In this document: in pieces, positions 20,451 through 31,813 of the stretch | Layout of the letters: the number at the start of each line of letters is the position of its first letter | How positions within the stretch are numbered: the first letter of the stretch is position 1 | Assembly: GCF_030269925.1 (NCBI RefSeq) | Contig: NC_085107.1 | Span: 15,440,001 to 15,504,000 of the forward strand | From: Bombyx mori | Lineage: Eukaryota > Arthropoda > Insecta > Lepidoptera > Bombycidae | Length of the DNA: 64,000 nucleotides | Direction of reading: 5' to 3' | Notes under the pieces: generated by a model | Told to the model about the DNA's origin: nothing | The model's input: the letters and a program-made list of their open reading frames with translations, nothing else | The model's database searches: none | Position numbers and translations under genes: made by a program

Positions 20451-21576
20451 TACGTATATAATTCTCGTCAGAATAAACAAATTTAAGAAAAATCTCAGTA
20501 AGAATATGTCTTCCATAAACTTCGCATGATGCCGCAGCTTAGTGATGTTTTTTTTTTAAATTTTTTTTTTTTGAAGTGGTTGTGAAACTAAAACCAATAG
20601 AAAATGACGCAAAAAGGGATAAGAAAGCTTTGAATAAATAAATAAATTCGCCAAACAGTATTCGCACATGCTGCTTGTTTAAAAACAACTTGTATTAACA
20701 GTATGATATGTACTTAGTGAAGAAGATATCGATTCAGTAAAGTAAGAGCAAAAGGCAAAAGAAAACAAAATTGTGAACTATAAAAAATAACTCAAATATT
20801 CAGCAGATCCATATCTAAGAGCCGGAGAATTGAAAAATTCATCGTGTATATTTTGTATGTTTTTACGCGATTTTTTTTATTAAAGCTGATCATTTAATTT
20901 ACAGAGATTAAACTATTCATTGATCAAAACGTATTTCGTCGTTAGCAGTCGCTTTCGCGCGAATTACATACTACAACTGACCTTGAATATCTTTGCATAG
21001 ATAAATATTTTATATATTTTTATTTCATCAATTTCCAATAACGATCATACTTACTCATTCATCAGCAACGTGTCCTGTAAGCGTCTTGTGAAGAAATAGT
21101 TCAAAATATGATTTTCCCTAAGTTATCGTTAGGATTTTAAAGGTTTCTGTAATAAAATTTGAATACAATAATATTGCATTTATTACGATAATTTTATAAA
21201 TGTATAACAAAGATAAATACGTATTAGCTAAAGTTGAAACTAAAATTACAGCTACTTGTTTAACATACAGTTTATAAACTAGTTTTAAATATTACATGAC
21301 ATCTAGCTTGCCTAAAATTTGCACTTTAAATGTTACATTGGCAGTTATTTGTTTAAAGTTACAATTCCTTCACATTATTTTATAAAATGTATTATAGCTT
21401 AAACATGTATAAAAAGATTTTTTTCGGCTTCGCTAAATTCCACAACAGCTATAGCTGCACCAGCTAAACAAAAAAAAAAGATTCGTCAAATATAATGTCG
21501 CACTTAAATGAATATCGTTGATATGGTCACAATCTTACAGAGGAAGTCGTAGTGTTGCAAAACGTTATATCCAAAA

Positions 21577-24500
21577 TTACACAATATCATCAACTCCAGA
21601 TGGTTGGCTGGCCAGCTTGTTGGCCATCGCAGTCAGGATGTCGGTGAGCCTCGCGAATCTTTGATTCGGAGTTGTGAGAGCTCCTCTTTCACCCCATAAA
21701 AAATTAATATGAAACTCGGTCCGGAAAAGTTCCAATAATCTAGGATCTAAAGTGGGTCCCAAAGAAGACATTTCTTGTACGACAGTCCTAGAGTTCCGTT
21801 TGAACATATCTATTTGACTAGGAAATTGTCGGGCGGCTTCGAGATGCGCGGCAGTCGCATTGAAATCGAATTCAATACTGTTCATCAAACTTCCTGGAAA
21901 CGTGTCGTCCTGTTGAATCAACGAACCGCCATCGCCATCTAAAACAGTAATTTAATGTCAGACATCAATATCTACTCTCAAATATATTCCCCAAGTTTCA
22001 ATATCACATTAAACATCATCTATTTACCAAACAAATGGAAGCATAGAACTGGAGGGAGTATGTATGGGGTAGTCGTATTCGGAGGTAAAGGATTAGTCCC
22101 CTCGTTCATACTTTTGAAACTAGGTCGTAGCTTGGCTTCAAACATAAATGCGTTATCAGTGTAAATTCTTCTCAGAATATTCCAAGCGTTCTCTAAACAT
22201 TCCACCTAAAACATTGAATCAACATTCAGTTTTTTTATTGTTAAATCTTTCTACTTGTGTGTACTCGTAAAATGTCTACCTGAGGCATACACAGTCCGAA
22301 CATTATAGCTGAAAATCCATACAGATTGCCTAAAGCAGTTTTCGTTTCAATAGCCAGTACGATCCAATCATTTAGTGTGTCTGCGCGCTGCCGATCTGTT
22401 TGACATGTCAATACAGTTACAGCAATGAGGAGTCGAAAGGTCTCAATTCTGAAAATAGAACAATCAATATAAATGTAAGCACCGAAACAATTAAACTTTT
22501 TGATTATAACATCTTAAGTTACATACACAGTGTGGCTATAAATTCTGTTACAACAAAATAAAAATAATATTTCTAAATTTCGAGTAGCTTCTTAATTGAT
22601 CAGTAAGATACAACGTGGGCATTATCCAGCTTCAGTGTTGGATTTATAGACGAATGGATAACATTTTGTGAAAAACTTATTGAATTAGTTAGAAACACCT
22701 GGTACAAGATACAATTCTTGAGGAGTAGGCTATACCTCTCAACAACACCATTTTTCAGAACCTAGAATGGCCCATTTAATAAAAGTTAGAACCAGGGCAT
22801 AAAACTCGATTCACCCACTAGTGGTTGGTTGGAAATGAACATTTCTGACTCAATGAAAATTGAAAACTAACCGTTGTCTGTGTGCTTAGTGCGAGTTTCT
22901 TAACTTCTCTATCACGTAAAAGTTAACTCAAATTTGTATGGAGTTGAAACAGCGTCTCTAGCGGCAAACGTAGGCAAACGTTCCAACTCCATCGCACTTT
23001 TCTTTTTAGAGTTAACTTTTACACGATCGAGAAGTTTAAAAACTCGCATTAAGCGCACTCGTTCCTATTTCCACTTGATCATCTTTTATGGACTCTTTGA
23101 GATAGTATATCATGTTTCAAATCTCAAAATAATTTGGATGCCCTTGAAAATCCATAAGATTATTGCATATTTTTCTATTATGAAAAAGTGTGTTCCAATT
23201 GATAATTGACCACGACATTTGAAGGATTGTTTTAAGGACACTAGAGATAATTTTGAATGAGTTTAGAGTTATTTGCGAATGCTGTTATATTAATATATAA
23301 AATAACTCAGTACTCAATATTTCATGTAGGTAATAGAAAATAAACGATGTTTTCCTTGTAACAGTATTTATGGCAAGACTAGTCTTATCACGTCTTACCT
23401 TTCAATCACGTCCATTCGCAATGGTCGTCCTTGCGGTAAAAAACATAGTTCCAAACCAGACGCAGTTTTATCTAACCCCTCAATTTGAATAGCATCATCG
23501 AATAAAAAGTACAAATCGACTTTCGTCAAATGAATTGCTAGGATGCGGGGTCCGGATGTTCTCAAGAGTAGTTTGATTGCGTGCAAAGTTTCAGATTCTA
23601 GTGGCTTCGTAAGACCCGTAGGTATTATCATGGATTGAAAACTTCCCAAATTTATCCTTGATTCCACAACATAGTCCAAGTTGTCCGATTGAAGTAGTTT
23701 TGCTTCAGTAAGATCATAGTCGAATTGCTGTTTATTGGTGGGTGTAATCAAGTTGTAATCTGAATCGATTCTTGATTTATTTGGATCTCCATGAGCAGAA
23801 CTTTGAGTAGAGTCTCCGGATCCGTTTCCTGAATCGGACCCCGATACTTGGTAGATTCGTTGGAGTTCGAGTCTTCGATCATCAGCCTTTGGACCGTCAT
23901 ATCTAGCGGGCTTGGCTGGTGGACTTGTAGGCAAGTTGGTATCCCATGTACCGGAGCTAGAGTTGGAATCACCGGAGAGTGTCTTGGTGTGTTTATTTGT
24001 TTGGTTTAGTATGACGCCATCGGCGCTAGCGCTTTTGCCTTGAGCGACGTGCTGTCCTATATCTATAGGAGTCAGAGAATGTGAACGTTGTTTCTTAAAA
24101 GGCACTCGCAATTGCATTCCAGGTTTCGCAGCGAAATGACTGTACAGACTATAAGAGTTACCGTAAAGCGCTCCGTCGCCTACCGGTGAAATTACGGAAT
24201 TAATGTCGTCGCCTTGTATATAATTAGTCAGCGGCATCATTCGGTTGGCTGGATACTGTATTCTGGCGCCAGAAGCGGCAGATATGGGTTTCCCTGAACC
24301 AACGTATGAAGTAATGAGATCGGCAACAGTATCATAAGCTTCATCTTCGAATTGGTATTGGTATCTCTCGTAAACAGTTTCTGGGTGAACAACGATCTGA
24401 AACGAAAATTAATCTTGAATACACCTAGTAATTCAGTATTTGGTCCTTAATACCTAGGTATTAACGCTAATAAAAATAAATTAAATATTATGAAAAAAAA

Positions 24501-25459
24501 AACACTTTTATTGACGTCTTTTCATCTATTTTTTTTATTGTATAAATTATCTACATGAAAGACTACGATCCACTTGGTGTTAAGTGGTTACCAGACCCCA
24601 CAAATATCACTGTTTTATCCACTATCAAAGTTGGGTCTTCTGATCCATTCTTTAAATCGGAACGCATCACTGCTTTTTTGCAGAAATAGGTAGAATCGTA
24701 GTACCTACCAGCGCGGGCCATGTCCGACCAGCTCCGTATTTCGGGTAATGCCCGATGGGGCAAAACGCTCGGTGTATTGAGCGATGCGACTGTGCTGGTG
24801 TTAAATTCGATAATCGACATTGAACGAAAAACCTAGGGAAAATCCAGAAAAATCGAACCCAAAAAAATAGAACTACAACTAATTACAGCATAATTGCTAG
24901 TCATCACTAGTCATCGCTCAATACACCGAGCGTTTTATTCTTTAGGCCACGATGAAGATTCAAAATTACTTACTCGTTGTATGACGAAATGTAAATGCTG
25001 TCCATTAGAACGGCAGCTCAGCACATAGTTATCCGGTTGCGATGACGAATCCCTCACCAGGAACTCCCTGTCTTTCTGCAACAAGCTCTCGGCAGCGGTC
25101 CGGCTCAACGCTCCGTGGTACCATCCATGGGAAATTATTTGATCAGCCGGCAAAGAAAACTCCCATTCTAAGAGACCAGACGTACTCATGGCGCAAGAAT
25201 CCTTAGAAAATCAAAATAAATACACACTTTATACTTGCATTTGATAGAAAAAGAACACATAACTAATAAATATCAGTATGTGCTTAGTTGTTTTGTCAAC
25301 AAACAGTATTAAGATCGTACATATTTGATTAATTGTTCTTATCGTAACTTAGGAAACCGCGGGAAGCAATGTTTCTGGCTAAGATTAATCAAATAAACAA
25401 ACATTACTTCATAATAAACATATAGAAAAAGCAATTACTTATCCCGTTCTACTTACCAT
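21577..25459 (-). CDS. BCAR3/SH2D3 (NSP) family adaptor: SH2 plus RasGEF-like domain
   Basis: Minus-strand exons: 25457-25459, 24974-25201, 23399-24396, 22280-22448, 22028-22205, 21577-21938. All join in frame to 645 residues. An SH2 domain (about residues 25-125) begins HGWYHGALSR and has the phosphotyrosine-binding FLVRDS motif (Arg51). A long Ser/Pro-rich middle contains LPTSPPAKPARY, a likely SH3 ligand. From about residue 370 to the end lies the CDC25-homology domain that, in this family, binds p130Cas and is thought not to exchange nucleotides. It includes LESETLHAIKLLLRTSGPRI and FEAKLRPSFKSMNEG. The role is coupling of tyrosine-kinase signals to Cas/integrin adhesion. The start codon is the last three bases of exon 1, right at the donor; the next ATG (25189) would lose only five residues. 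A minus-strand AATAAA lies near 21179. Confidence 0.92.
22877..23060. mobile_element. MITE with long terminal inverted repeats, short copy
   Basis: The left arm TTAGTGCGAGTTTCTTAAC and GTAAAAGTTAACTC is matched by the right arm GAGTTAACTTTTACACGATC and AAACTCGCATTAAGCGCAC. The core GCGGCAAACGTAGGCAAACG is shared with the larger relative at 60132-60585. It is in an intron of the BCAR3-like gene. Confidence 0.75.
24560..24830 (-). mobile_element. Diverged Bm1-type SINE, reversed
   Basis: Plus strand CCACTTGGTGTTAAGTGG, then CGGAACGCATCACTGC and CAGAAATAGGTAGAATCG match the reversed SINE body. The head with a B-box-like remnant follows. It lies in the intron after the SH2 exon. The small open frame it contains is not a gene. 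Confidence 0.65.
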
Positions 25460-26498
25460 AATTTTAAGTAACTGATATACTGTGTCACTGCAATTATTTT
25501 TCAAAAAATATAAAATCTACACAGCTGGGAGCGCCGGTACCTAAGGGGAATCGGTCTTTGTTGGAGATCAATAATACGAATACACCCCAATTTTATTAGA
25601 ATGTTGGCAAGGGTGTTGTTGGCTAGCTTCGCATTTTATTTATACGCGTGCGCTATTATACTATGCTCGGCGATTTCCAAATAGTGGATCTTGAAAGGAA
25701 ACTAGATTTTTGGCACTAAATTTAAAACATGAGCCTGACTTAATATTAGAGTCTGCTTTAAATCTGACCTTTTGAAACGTGGCTTCGCTTAAGACGAACT
25801 ATTTTAAAATCACAATCCTGTTTGACTTGATAATCACTTTACAACGGATGACGTCCATATTATTCAAATTGTAGATATCTATTATTCATAAACTACATTC
25901 ATTCTCAATTATTGAACAATGCACCAATATATCGTTCTCTCAATGTAAACATATTGGGCTCATATACGAAAATTGTACGCCGGCAATATAAAATTAGAGT
26001 TTGTAAACACATAAACATACTATAAATCATAAAAATCTAGTTTCCCGACAACGGCTTAGTTCTAATTACTGAAGGTCCTATAATTTCTAGGAAATCTAAC
26101 TAGTATAACACATGTGGTTTCTGATTACAACTACAGAAGATTAATTGCTTTGACAAATTAGTGGGAGTACGACAAAATCGCCTCTTAGATAGCTTCTGAT
26201 ATTCACGTCCTGAAATTTCGAGCACTCAGCTCATGCTTTTAGTAGTATCAATACATAAACTTGATTACGTTATTAACTATATCATAGATGACACTTATAT
26301 TTGCTAAGAAAAATAATTTTCATTCAATTGACATGGCAATATATTTTCAAGCAAACACCGGTGACTATTACTTGCTACATCCATAATACAATGCCTACAA
26401 TTGAAATGGTGACACAAAAGGAAACAACATTTTGGTGTAGTTTTCAAACAATCCACATTCAATTGACAGCGTTTTCCAGTTCTTCGTCGACCTCAATC
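25460..26498. promoter_or_regulatory. Divergent intergenic region between BCAR3-like and GH38-like genes
   Basis: Just over 1 kb separates the two opposite start codons. On the minus side, TTTATATTTTTT and an arthropod-initiator-like ATCAGTT at about 25470-25475 lie upstream of the ATG, implying a very short leader. No matching signal stands out on the plus side, and no repeat is seen. Confidence 0.35.
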
Positions 26499-29400
26499 AT
26501 GATCCGTTGTTTCAAACAGCATTACCTTGTTTTTACAATAATATTGAGCTTACAAATTCAGATCTTCGGTTATGAAAAAAGTAAGTCATTATTTCGTCAC
26601 CGACTTAGTGGAATTAGTATCTTAAACGTAAATTATATGAACTTCAAATGTTTCTAGCTTTACGCAAGATTGTTCGAGACCACTCGAAAATGGTTCACAG
26701 GCCTTTCAGTGATAGTTCGTCACAGATTTTATGGAAAAATTCTTCATTTAAAATAAACGAGCACGACGCATTCCCGGCTTACATTCAAATGAACGCGATG
26801 TTACATAAAAAAATACGACCAAAGATATCAACTATTCTGTCTGGAGTGGAAAGTGGCAGAAGCAAGTCCGGAACTAGAATGAACATTGGAAAAAGCGAAA
26901 GTCTTTTCCACAACGACGTTCGACAAGCACGGAATACGCTTTATAACAAAACTCTCCCACAACCAAGTGTTAACAACACACCAGACCAAAAAAACGAATC
27001 AAATTTGGACAAATCAGCTTCAAAGTTTTTCCCTTCTATTGAAGAACATGAGACGTCTAACGAAAAAAATGGTATCCAATCAAATGATATAGCAAATACA
27101 ATAATAATTCCAGAAAACGTACAATATCACAACGAAACTGAGTTTTTAGTACAAAAAATTTTCGTACATAAATTGGATACCGATGTTTCTCCTGGCCTCA
27201 CTGCAGACGCTAATGTACCATTTAATACAGAAATGGATGCAGATACTGATAGAGATTTTTTGATAGAACGAATACCTATCAAATCGAGCTATATTTATAA
27301 CGCAACGACTAATCCGTACGTTTGCCATTTAGTGAGAGAAACAAATACTGACATAGATGCACAACAAAAATTTCTGGAATTCGAAATTGAGGTAGGTTCC
27401 GTTCTCTATAGTTAAAATGTAACCAAGTTTTTATTAGCAATACCTATATTAAATTGTTTCCAAATGATTGCAGCCAAAATGGATGACAAAAAAAACCTAC
27501 TGGAATCATATTTTCGAAAGCCGTTATGAATCCTTAATGCGTAATCCAAAATGGCCGTCACTAAAAGTAAGTGGTTGTAATGTAAATAGACAATTGCTTA
27601 AAAAATATAGTCGATGGAGATGGATATGGTGATATTGAATTCTATAGCACAAAATTCGAAATTATAAATTTTGAAAAGTTTTTCACGCAATACGGAATCT
27701 AATGATCTCGAAAAAACACGAGTGGCGTGTCTCGTGTCACCTGTTTTCGCGTGACATTGCGGTTTCAGAAAAATATTGCTAAACAGTTTTTTTTTTATTG
27801 CTTAGATGGATGGACGAGCTCACAGCCCACCTGGTGTTGAGTGTTAACTGGAGCCCATAGACATCCACAACGTAAATGCGCCACCCACCTCGAGATATAA
27901 GTTCTAAGATCTCAGTATAGTTACAACGGCTACCCCACCCTTCGAACCGAAACGCATTACTGCTTCACGGCGGAAATAGGCGGGGTGGTGGTACCTACCC
28001 GTGCGGACTCCCAAGAGGTCCTACCACCAGTAAAGCTGTCCCATAGCGGCAAAAACAGGCGAGACGGTCACTCTTCCGTCATTTTGTGAGTTGTTAGGGT
28101 AATAGTTTCTGCTCTAAGAAAGTTCTCACCAAAGTTCGCATGCTGTATGTTTACAATTAAAAATGATGAATTAATGAGAAACTTAATATTATGTAATAAT
28201 TTCGACAGGTTATACTAGTCCCAAGGACGCACGTTGATACAATTTGGAAAAAAACATTCAAGCAGTATTTTGATGATTCAGTGAACAAAATAATCTCAAA
28301 CATAGTGAAAAAATTACAATTTTATAGTAATCTCACTTTTGCTTGGAATGAAATTTCCCATTTAAGTCGTTGGTGGATGACAACTTCGCATAAAAGTAGA
28401 TCGGTAAGAAATTAATAACAATGCTCAACATACCTATATACATATGTACGTATTTAACCTTTTCTTAGTTACGTTTTCGTTTCAATAGGCTTTTCGTAAA
28501 TTAGTCAAATCGGGAAGACTAGAAATTACCACAGGAGGATGGGTGGAAACAGATGAAGCGACAACTCATTTGTTCGGGCTATTGCACCAGTTTATAGAAG
28601 GTGATACAACTTCGATTTTAATTCGAATATTTGAAAATGTATCATATTAACAAGCATTTCTTTCATGAACAGGTCATCAATGGTTAAAATATCATCTCAA
28701 TTATTCACCAAAAGTCGGATGGATGACTAATACCGTTACTCATAGCCCAACTTTTCCATATATTTTGTCGGCTTCAGACATTTCTCAGATAGTTATAACA
28801 AACCTTCACTATGCCTGGGAACAGTACTTTGCCGAATATCAAATTAGCAATTTTGTATGGCAACAAAATTGGGACACAGATAAAAACACAGGTAGTCCTC
28901 TGAACGATGCTCTTTTCAAAATGGGCAATGAAAAATATGGAAAAAATTCGGTCCTCACGCATTATTTACCATTTAATTCAGCCGGCTTCAAGGCATGCGG
29001 TCCTAATAAAGCGATTTGTGAGAATGAATTTAATTTCGCAAACGTAAACAAGAACATCGATATAAATCCATACAATGTTAAAGAAAAAGCGGAGTTGTTA
29101 CTAGAACAGTATTCTAAAACAGGGACGCTTACATCTCATAACGTAATTATCGCGCCACTTGGTGGATACTTTCGATATGAATCACAAACCGAGTTTGACT
29201 ATCAGTATAACAATTATCAGAAACTGGCAGATTTTGTTAATTACAATCGTGAAATTTACAAAGCGACTATTGTGTTTGGCACGCCCAAAGACTATTTTCG
29301 CAGCATATTCAAAGAAGTCCACTCTTTTCCATCACTGCAAGGAGATTTTCTCAACTTTGCTGACTTGAGCTCGGGTAGTCCCGCTTATTGGACGGGCTTT

Positions 29401-31335
29401 TACACTACGAGACCGTATACAAAGATTTTGCTGCGACGCTTGCAGTCGACTTTACGTACAACGGAAATGTTGTTTTCTTTTGCTGTTAACTTAAATGTTT
29501 TCCGAGAATATGACACGTCAAACATTATTGAACGTTTGATAAAAGCGCGAGAGAACGTCGCCCGATTAATGGATCGAAATATACAAACCGGTACACTAAC
29601 GGCTAATAAAATTAAATACGTTCATCACCTCATTCTGACAACAGTAAAAGACTGCTGGTTCATCCAAGAGATATCTGTTAGTTTTCTAAGCACGAAGTCT
29701 GGAGAAACAAAATCGTATCTTCAAAAATACGTATTTAGAGATGGCGAGTTTATGTCAATATTTAAAACTGTTTCGCCTGGAGATCAAATTTATATCTTCA
29801 ATTCGATGAACCACGAAAGAACTGAAATAGTAGAATTACTCACAAGGTATTCTACTATAAGAGTTGTAGACCATTCGAAAAAAGACGTAACTATTCAAAT
29901 CAATCCGGTTTGGAAATATTCATCGGAAAACGTAATAAGAATTTCTAAAAGATTTTTCAAGATTGTATTTGCGGTAATTGTGCCTCCAATGACGCTGGAA
30001 CTATTTCAAATTAAAGAAACATACGACGGAACATTAAATGCAGCTGTTTTATATTGTTCTGCTTGTGTTGTTGAAAATATTCCTAGTGAGCCCACAATAT
30101 TTCCATTCAGCGTTCAACCTTTACAAACAGGTGACATACAATTGGAGAACCATAAACAAAGGCTCACTTTTGATGAAATCACTGGCTTCTTGAAGACTGT
30201 ATTTGAAAAAGAAACGAATATTGAAAAAAATATTATATTAGACTACGGTGCGTTCAGGGGCTCAAATTTAAATTCTGGGATGTTTTTGTTTAACACGAAT
30301 GTTTCAAAACCTTTACATGATGTTTTGATGCCGTATAGAATCGGCATTAAAAAGAAGATCGTTTTGATTATAACAGGACAAATTACTACGGAGCTGAATT
30401 CTATTTTTGGACGTTTTCTAGCACACAAGACAAAAATCTTTAATCTGGTTGGAAGTGCTCTGTCCAAAGCGATGTACGTTGAAAGCAAAATCGACTACGA
30501 TGTATCCCCAAACAATAGAGAATTAGAATTATTTTTAACAATACAAACCGATATATCCAACGGCAATCCTCCTCAGATATTCACTGATAATAACGGCTTC
30601 CAGTACACAGCACGTGCTTTGAATATTAGTAGGCGCGTGGAGTCGAACATGTATCCTATGACAAGTTTGGCGTACTTACAAGACCGTAGAAGCCGATTGA
30701 CTGTTGTCACCGATCATGCACAAGGAGTAACGGCATTACAAGAAGGTCAGTTAGTCATCATGTTAGACCGCCGTGTGCTTTTTGATGATGGCCGAGGTAC
30801 CAACGAAGGACTGGCAGATAACAGCGCGACTTACCAGCGGCATTTTGTGATTCTCGAAGGCCTCAATGATGCTCCGTATAATCAACCGCCAAACGTGAAG
30901 CTGTTGAACCTACCTAGTTCTACAGCTTTGTACCTTTCGAATTCTCTAAACAATGTTCTAGATCTATTTTTTATCGATAAAAACAATACGTACCTGAGTT
31001 ATTATGGTTTTTTACCACTTATTAAAACGTCTTTCCCTTGTGACGTCACCGTAATCAATTACAGGGTTATTTTGCATCCGAGTGTTTCGCAACATCATAC
31101 TATTAACACCGCATTACTGACACTGCATCGACAAAGTTCTTCTTGTCGAATCGAGAACATAGCTCCGTCAAATTGTAATGGTGATAGCAGATTTTCCGTC
31201 GATAAAATTCTGCGTAACGTGAAAGCTGTTTATAAAACAAATTTAGTTGGAACCAGTGAAGGAATGCCCTTACTTCACTACACACTCGCTAACTTCCTTC
31301 CTATGGAGTTGGTGACGTTGCGAATATATTTTTAA
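26499..31335 (+). CDS. GH38 alpha-mannosidase II-like protein, predicted inactive
   Basis: Exons 26499-26580, 26658-27391, 27474-27566, 28209-28403, 28489-28600 and 28673-31335 join in frame to 1292 residues. Active Golgi mannosidase II trims mannose from N-glycans. A short basic tail and one membrane segment (about residues 9-26) give type II Golgi topology. An unusually long polar stem (about 30-270) precedes the GH38 fold. Family landmarks are kept: HVDTIW with zinc-ligand-like His311 and Asp313, [24 protein letters not shown]...[11 protein letters not shown], and the late [13 protein letters not shown]. The nucleophile Asp of the DPFGHSPT block is Asn425. The acid/base Asp of GDDFR is Tyr571 (GGYFR). 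The His-His-Asp zinc block is replaced by LMDRN (704-708). ATG 26391 would add 36 residues; 26499 was chosen because the tail then fits the family. AATAAA lies at 31428. Confidence 0.93.
27797..28042 (-). mobile_element. Bm1-type SINE, reversed, in GH38-like intron 3
   Basis: It begins with a T run and GCTTAGATGGATGGACGAGC on the plus strand, passes through CCCACCCTTCGAACCGAAAC and ends CAAGAGGTCCTACCACCAGT. Good match to the reverse of the consensus shared by the other copies. It fills much of the 640-base intron. Confidence 0.85.
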
Positions 31336-31813
31336 TATTAAATAGTAGAATTGTTATTATAACTTATTAACTAGTATGCAAATATTAATCCGTTTAGTAT
31401 AAAGTAAAATATTGTAAATGAAAAAAAATAAACATTGGTTGGAATCACATTTATTTTATGTAATTTAAAGAACGTTCCTAGTAAGTTCAATTAAGTACTA
31501 CTTCTACATTTCTAAAACTCTGAGACAGATCTTAAAGTGCATTAATGTCATTCACGTAATATAAGTGTTTGTTACTGAATTTTTTAGCAATTCATAGGTC
31601 TATAGGGAAACAATCTATTAATAGCTATTACATAAGAATCAAGCAATTTATTTTCAAATTTCAAAATACGTAGGTTTTTCACACATTCAGTATTTTTAAA
31701 TATTCAAAGCACTAAGCATACAATTCTAAATAATAAGGTGGAATATAAGCTATTGTTAAAATTAAAAATCAAAAAAGATACAAACAAAATATCTAAACAA
31801 CACATAAGGAAAA
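31336..31813. other. Convergent 3' UTR interval
   Basis: Both flanking genes end here: the plus-strand AATAAA at 31428 serves the GH38-like gene, and the minus-strand AATAAA at 31647-31652 serves the aldo/keto reductase. The two 3' ends are therefore about 200 bases apart, or overlap if downstream sites are used. No repeat is seen. Confidence 0.55.

Larger units (their letters stand above)
13891..21576. other. Gene-free interval between Ddi1 and the BCAR3-like gene
   Basis: The interval is 7.7 kb, and no exon could be supported. It holds a long Helitron with broken interior (14358-16130), a SINE head and MITE near 16.2-16.6 kb, a GTGAGCTCACCTAC repeat, and a second Helitron carrying a nested SINE (19.77-20.45 kb). 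The stretch 17.28-17.70 kb is less AT-rich and looks unique; it contains the palindromic hormone-element-like site at 17442. The rest is AT-rich with T/A runs. Confidence 0.5.

Noticed and set aside
24563..24820. 85-residue minus-strand frame in the BCAR3-like intron
   Set aside because: Lies in a diverged SINE and is not part of the spliced gene, whose flanking exons join cleanly without it.
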